The notes beneath the pieces were generated by a model. That model saw only the letters and a list, made by a program, of their open reading frames with translations. It ran no database searches and was not told the origin of the DNA. This document shows, piece after piece, positions 51,212-53,212 of a stretch of 53,212 nt of DNA. This DNA comes from JALZHR01 sp036389695 (GTDB taxonomy: Bacteria > Acidobacteriota > Blastocatellia > Pyrinomonadales > Pyrinomonadaceae), in assembly GCA_036389695.1 (NCBI GenBank), contig DASVWG010000547.1:1-53212 (forward strand), in the 5' to 3' direction. Position 1 is the first letter of the stretch. Each line of letters opens with the position of its first letter. The position numbers and the translations under genes are program-made.

Positions 51212-52573
51212 TTATTCTTCCGTTTCTTCCGTGCCGTCGCCGTCGCGTTTGATGCCGAATTTTTCGAGGCGATATTGCAGCGTGCGAAACGTCAAGCCGA
51301 GCAGTTTCGCCGCCTTTGTGATGTTGTAATCGGTTCTGTCCATCGCTTGCAGAATAAGGCTGCGCTCGACTTCTTCAAAATTAATGCCGTTTGGCGGCAG
51401 CTTGAAATTCGTCTCGCCGTTGGTGGCAATTCCGGCGCGTTCGACTGACTGCATTTCGGGCGGCAAATCGTCGAGCGTTATCGTGTCGCCTTCCGCCAGC
51501 AAAACGGCGCGCTCGATTGCCGATTCAAGCTGGCGGACGTTGCCCGGATACGCGTAATCGAGCAGAAGTTTACGCGCGCCCGCGTCCAAGCCTTTGATTT
51601 TCTGCGAGCTGTTTTTCGTGTGTTTGGCGATGAAAAAATCAATCAAAACCGGAATGTCCGAGCGGCGCTCGCGCAGCGGCGGAATCTCGATGGAAAGCAC
51701 GTTCAGACGGTAATACAAATCTTCGCGAAAGCGTCCGTCCTGCGTCATTTTCAGTAAATCGCGGTTGGTCGCCGCGACGACGCGCACATCGACGTTCAGC
51801 TCGCGCGTGCCGCCGACGCGGCGGATTTGCCGCTCCTGCAAAGCGCGCAGGATTTTGGCTTGCAGCGAAATATCCAGCTCGCCGATTTCGTCCAGAAAAA
51901 GCGTGCCGCCGTCGGCGACTTCAAACAAGCCTTTCTTTTCGCCGACCGCGCCGGTAAACGAGCCTTTTTCGTGTCCGAAAAGCTCGGATTCAAGCAGATT
52001 TTCGTTAATCGCCGCGCAGTTGACCGCTTGAAAAACTTCGCTCGAGCGCGGGCTGTTTTGATGAATCGAGCGGGCGATTAATTCTTTTCCCGTGCCCGAT
52101 TCGCCGCGAATCAGGACGGTCGAGCTTGATTTCGCGACTTTCAAAATCAGCTTTTTCACCTTGTCCATTTCGGGCGAAACCGAGACGATTTCCGTATCGA
52201 GCTGCGTCAGTTTATTGAGCGCGCGCGAGACGCTTTCCAGAAGCTTTTCGCGGTCGTAAGGCTTTTGCAGATAGGCGAACGCGCCGAGGTCTTTCGCCTC
52301 AAACGCCGAATCTACCGTGCCGTGCGCCGTCAGCAAAATGACCATAATCGATTTATCGTAAGCGACCAGCTCTTTCAATAAATCGATGCCGCTCATGCCC
52401 GTCATTTTCAAATCCGACAAAACGAGGTCGAAACGCCGGTCGGCGACAAATTTCAAAGCCGCTTCGCCGCTTGAGGCGGTCGTCACGTCGTAGCCTTCGC
52501 CCGACAAAATCATTTCCAGAATTTCGCGCTGACTTTTCTCGTCGTCAACGACTAAGATTGCTTTTCTTGCCAT
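51212..52573 (-). CDS. sigma-54-dependent response regulator (NtrC/AtoC type)
   Basis: 453 residues. Receiver domain 1-120 (VDDE, phosphorylatable Asp in LVLSDLKM, LLTAHG, LQKPY). AAA+ domain with Walker A GESGTGKE, the sigma-54 contact loop GSFTGA (Ser in place of the usual Ala), Walker B GGTLFLDEIGEL and the arginine finger region. C-terminal Fis-type helix-turn-helix in NITKAAKLLGLTFRTLQYRLEKFG. It activates transcription by sigma-54 polymerase after phosphorylation. No partner histidine kinase lies in the window; it could be upstream. No clear -24/-12 promoter was found nearby. Confidence 0.95.
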   Translation of the reverse strand: MARKAILVVDDEKSQREILEMILSGEGYDVTTASSGEAALKFVADRRFDLVLSDLKMTGMSGIDLLKELVAYDKSIMVILLTAHGTVDSAFEAKDLGAFAYLQKPYDREKLLESVSRALNKLTQLDTEIVSVSPEMDKVKKLILKVAKSSSTVLIRGESGTGKELIARSIHQNSPRSSEVFQAVNCAAINENLLESELFGHEKGSFTGAVGEKKGLFEVADGGTLFLDEIGELDISLQAKILRALQERQIRRVGGTRELNVDVRVVAATNRDLLKMTQDGRFREDLYYRLNVLSIEIPPLRERRSDIPVLIDFFIAKHTKNSSQKIKGLDAGARKLLLDYAYPGNVRQLESAIERAVLLAEGDTITLDDLPPEMQSVERAGIATNGETNFKLPPNGINFEEVERSLILQAMDRTDYNITKAAKLLGLTFRTLQYRLEKFGIKRDGDGTEETEE

Positions 52574-52748
52574 AATCTCCCAATGCTTGCGTTTATCAAA
52601 AAATCCTTGCTGTTCGATTCCAGTTTATAATATAGTGTTGGCTATCTAATAATGCCCATGGAATCCGCCCATTTCCCTTCCACTTCCTCGGCTCATTCCA
52701 TCCGCGTTATTTAACTTGAAATCTGAAACCACTTAGGAGGATAGTTAA
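52574..52748. other. divergent intergenic region
   Basis: 175 bases between the response regulator and the last gene. TTTATAATATAG at 52625-52635 may contain a -10 element for either strand. AGGAGG at 52735-52740 is the strong ribosome binding site of the last gene. Confidence 0.4.
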
Positions 52749-53212
52749 ATGAACAAGAAATACAACTTAACGCTGTTTACGCTCGTTTTTGCCGCGCTTT
52801 GCGGTCTTTTTACTTTAAACATTTTCGCGCAGAAAACGGATTCGTCGAAAAGCGAACAGCCGTCGCAGTCGCAATGCACGGGCGAAAAATTCGTCATGCC
52901 GTCGGCGGCGAGGCGTTTGAAAACTACTTGAAAATTGCATCTTTGTCCGGACAAGAGAGAAAAAATGCTTTCAGCAAACTGTCAAACGAACAAAAAGCGT
53001 CTTTTATTAAAGTCAATCTGGCTTTGCAATTCGTCAAGCGCCCCGCTATGACGAAAGAGCAGCGAGAATTTGTTTTGGACACCATCTCAAAAGTTTCTGC
53101 CGATATATATGACAAATCCAATCCTGAAAAAGTAAGAAGCAGCGAACAAACCGGGTTGGAATTGGTAAACAAAGCTTTTGGGTTATTCCCGCGACAGGAA
53201 GCGGGCGATTTT
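52749..53212 (+). pseudogene. exported protein with frameshift, right end cut
   Basis: A good ribosome binding site (AGGAGG) and a signal peptide (hydrophobic about 8-26, cleavage near IFAQK) begin a frame that ends after 60 codons at 52931. A second frame, open from ATG 52874 to the window end, continues with protein-like sequence (GGEAFENYLKIASLSGQERK, then LSNEQKASFIKVNLALQF, MTKEQREFVLDTIS). The overlap at 52874-52931 and the shift near the A-run 52885-52889 suggest one gene broken by a frameshift, an assembly error, or programmed slippage. From memory the second part resembles fulvocin C-related bacteriocin proteins, with low certainty. Confidence 0.6.

Overview
The window looks like a chromosomal segment of a Gram-negative bacterium, most likely an acidobacterium of the Blastocatellia (Pyrinomonadales) type. 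That placement is inference from remembered genome style: about 50% GC, lipid A and Kdo genes, an F-type c subunit with a signal peptide, and intergenic spaces filled with hairpins built of short tandem repeats. There is no rRNA, transposase, integrase, phage gene or CRISPR array. The content is mostly housekeeping genes with several unusual fusions and insertions.

Layout. 1-8.4 kb: an alkaline ceramidase homologue, a small exported protein, a TesA-type esterase divergent from an ABC ATPase and large FtsX permease (the tesA/ybbA/ybbP arrangement), an unrecognised helical protein and rdgB. 8.4-13.3 kb: tRNA-Pro(UGG), an HU protein, a small unknown gene, a large membrane protein, a GatB/YqeY protein and a VanY-type peptidase. 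13.3-18.7 kb (minus strand): hrcA-grpE-dnaK-dnaJ. 18.7-22.1 kb: a SprT-like metalloprotein, a lipoprotein and a 2,4-dienoyl-CoA reductase-like SDR. 22.2-30.1 kb: a tryptophan cluster trpE-(ankyrin lipoprotein)-trpG-trpD-trpC-(HXXEE membrane protein)-trpF-trpB, without trpA and with a C-terminal extension fused to TrpF. 30.2-34.0 kb: a ceramide-glucosyltransferase-like GT, an LCAT-like lipase/acyltransferase and a radical SAM protein. 34.0-36.9 kb: Fo ATP synthase genes (AtpZ-like, AtpI, a, c). 37.4-38.9 kb: a membrane Ser/Thr kinase homologue lacking the catalytic Asp, preceded by an array of 20-bp repeats. 39.0-52.6 kb (minus strand): lpxK, waaA, efp, a putative operon of glycosyltransferase, beta-carbonic anhydrase, exported dikinase-like protein and TPR-type lipoprotein, then DUF4349 and DUF4126 proteins, a copper amine oxidase and an NtrC-type regulator. 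A frameshifted exported gene runs off the right edge.

The most striking signal is structural. Most gene boundaries that are not tightly coupled carry a long imperfect hairpin whose arms are short tandem repeats, with a different sequence family at most sites. These elements often supply the stop codon or last residues of the neighbouring gene. Similar sequence also lies inside reading frames: a 43-codon insertion in lpxK, the N-terminal linker of trpC, and the signal peptide of the 19.6-21.3 kb lipoprotein. A second, independent signal is the array at 36987-37206, where each 20-bp unit starts with an alternating pyrimidine-purine hexamer followed by an A-tract.
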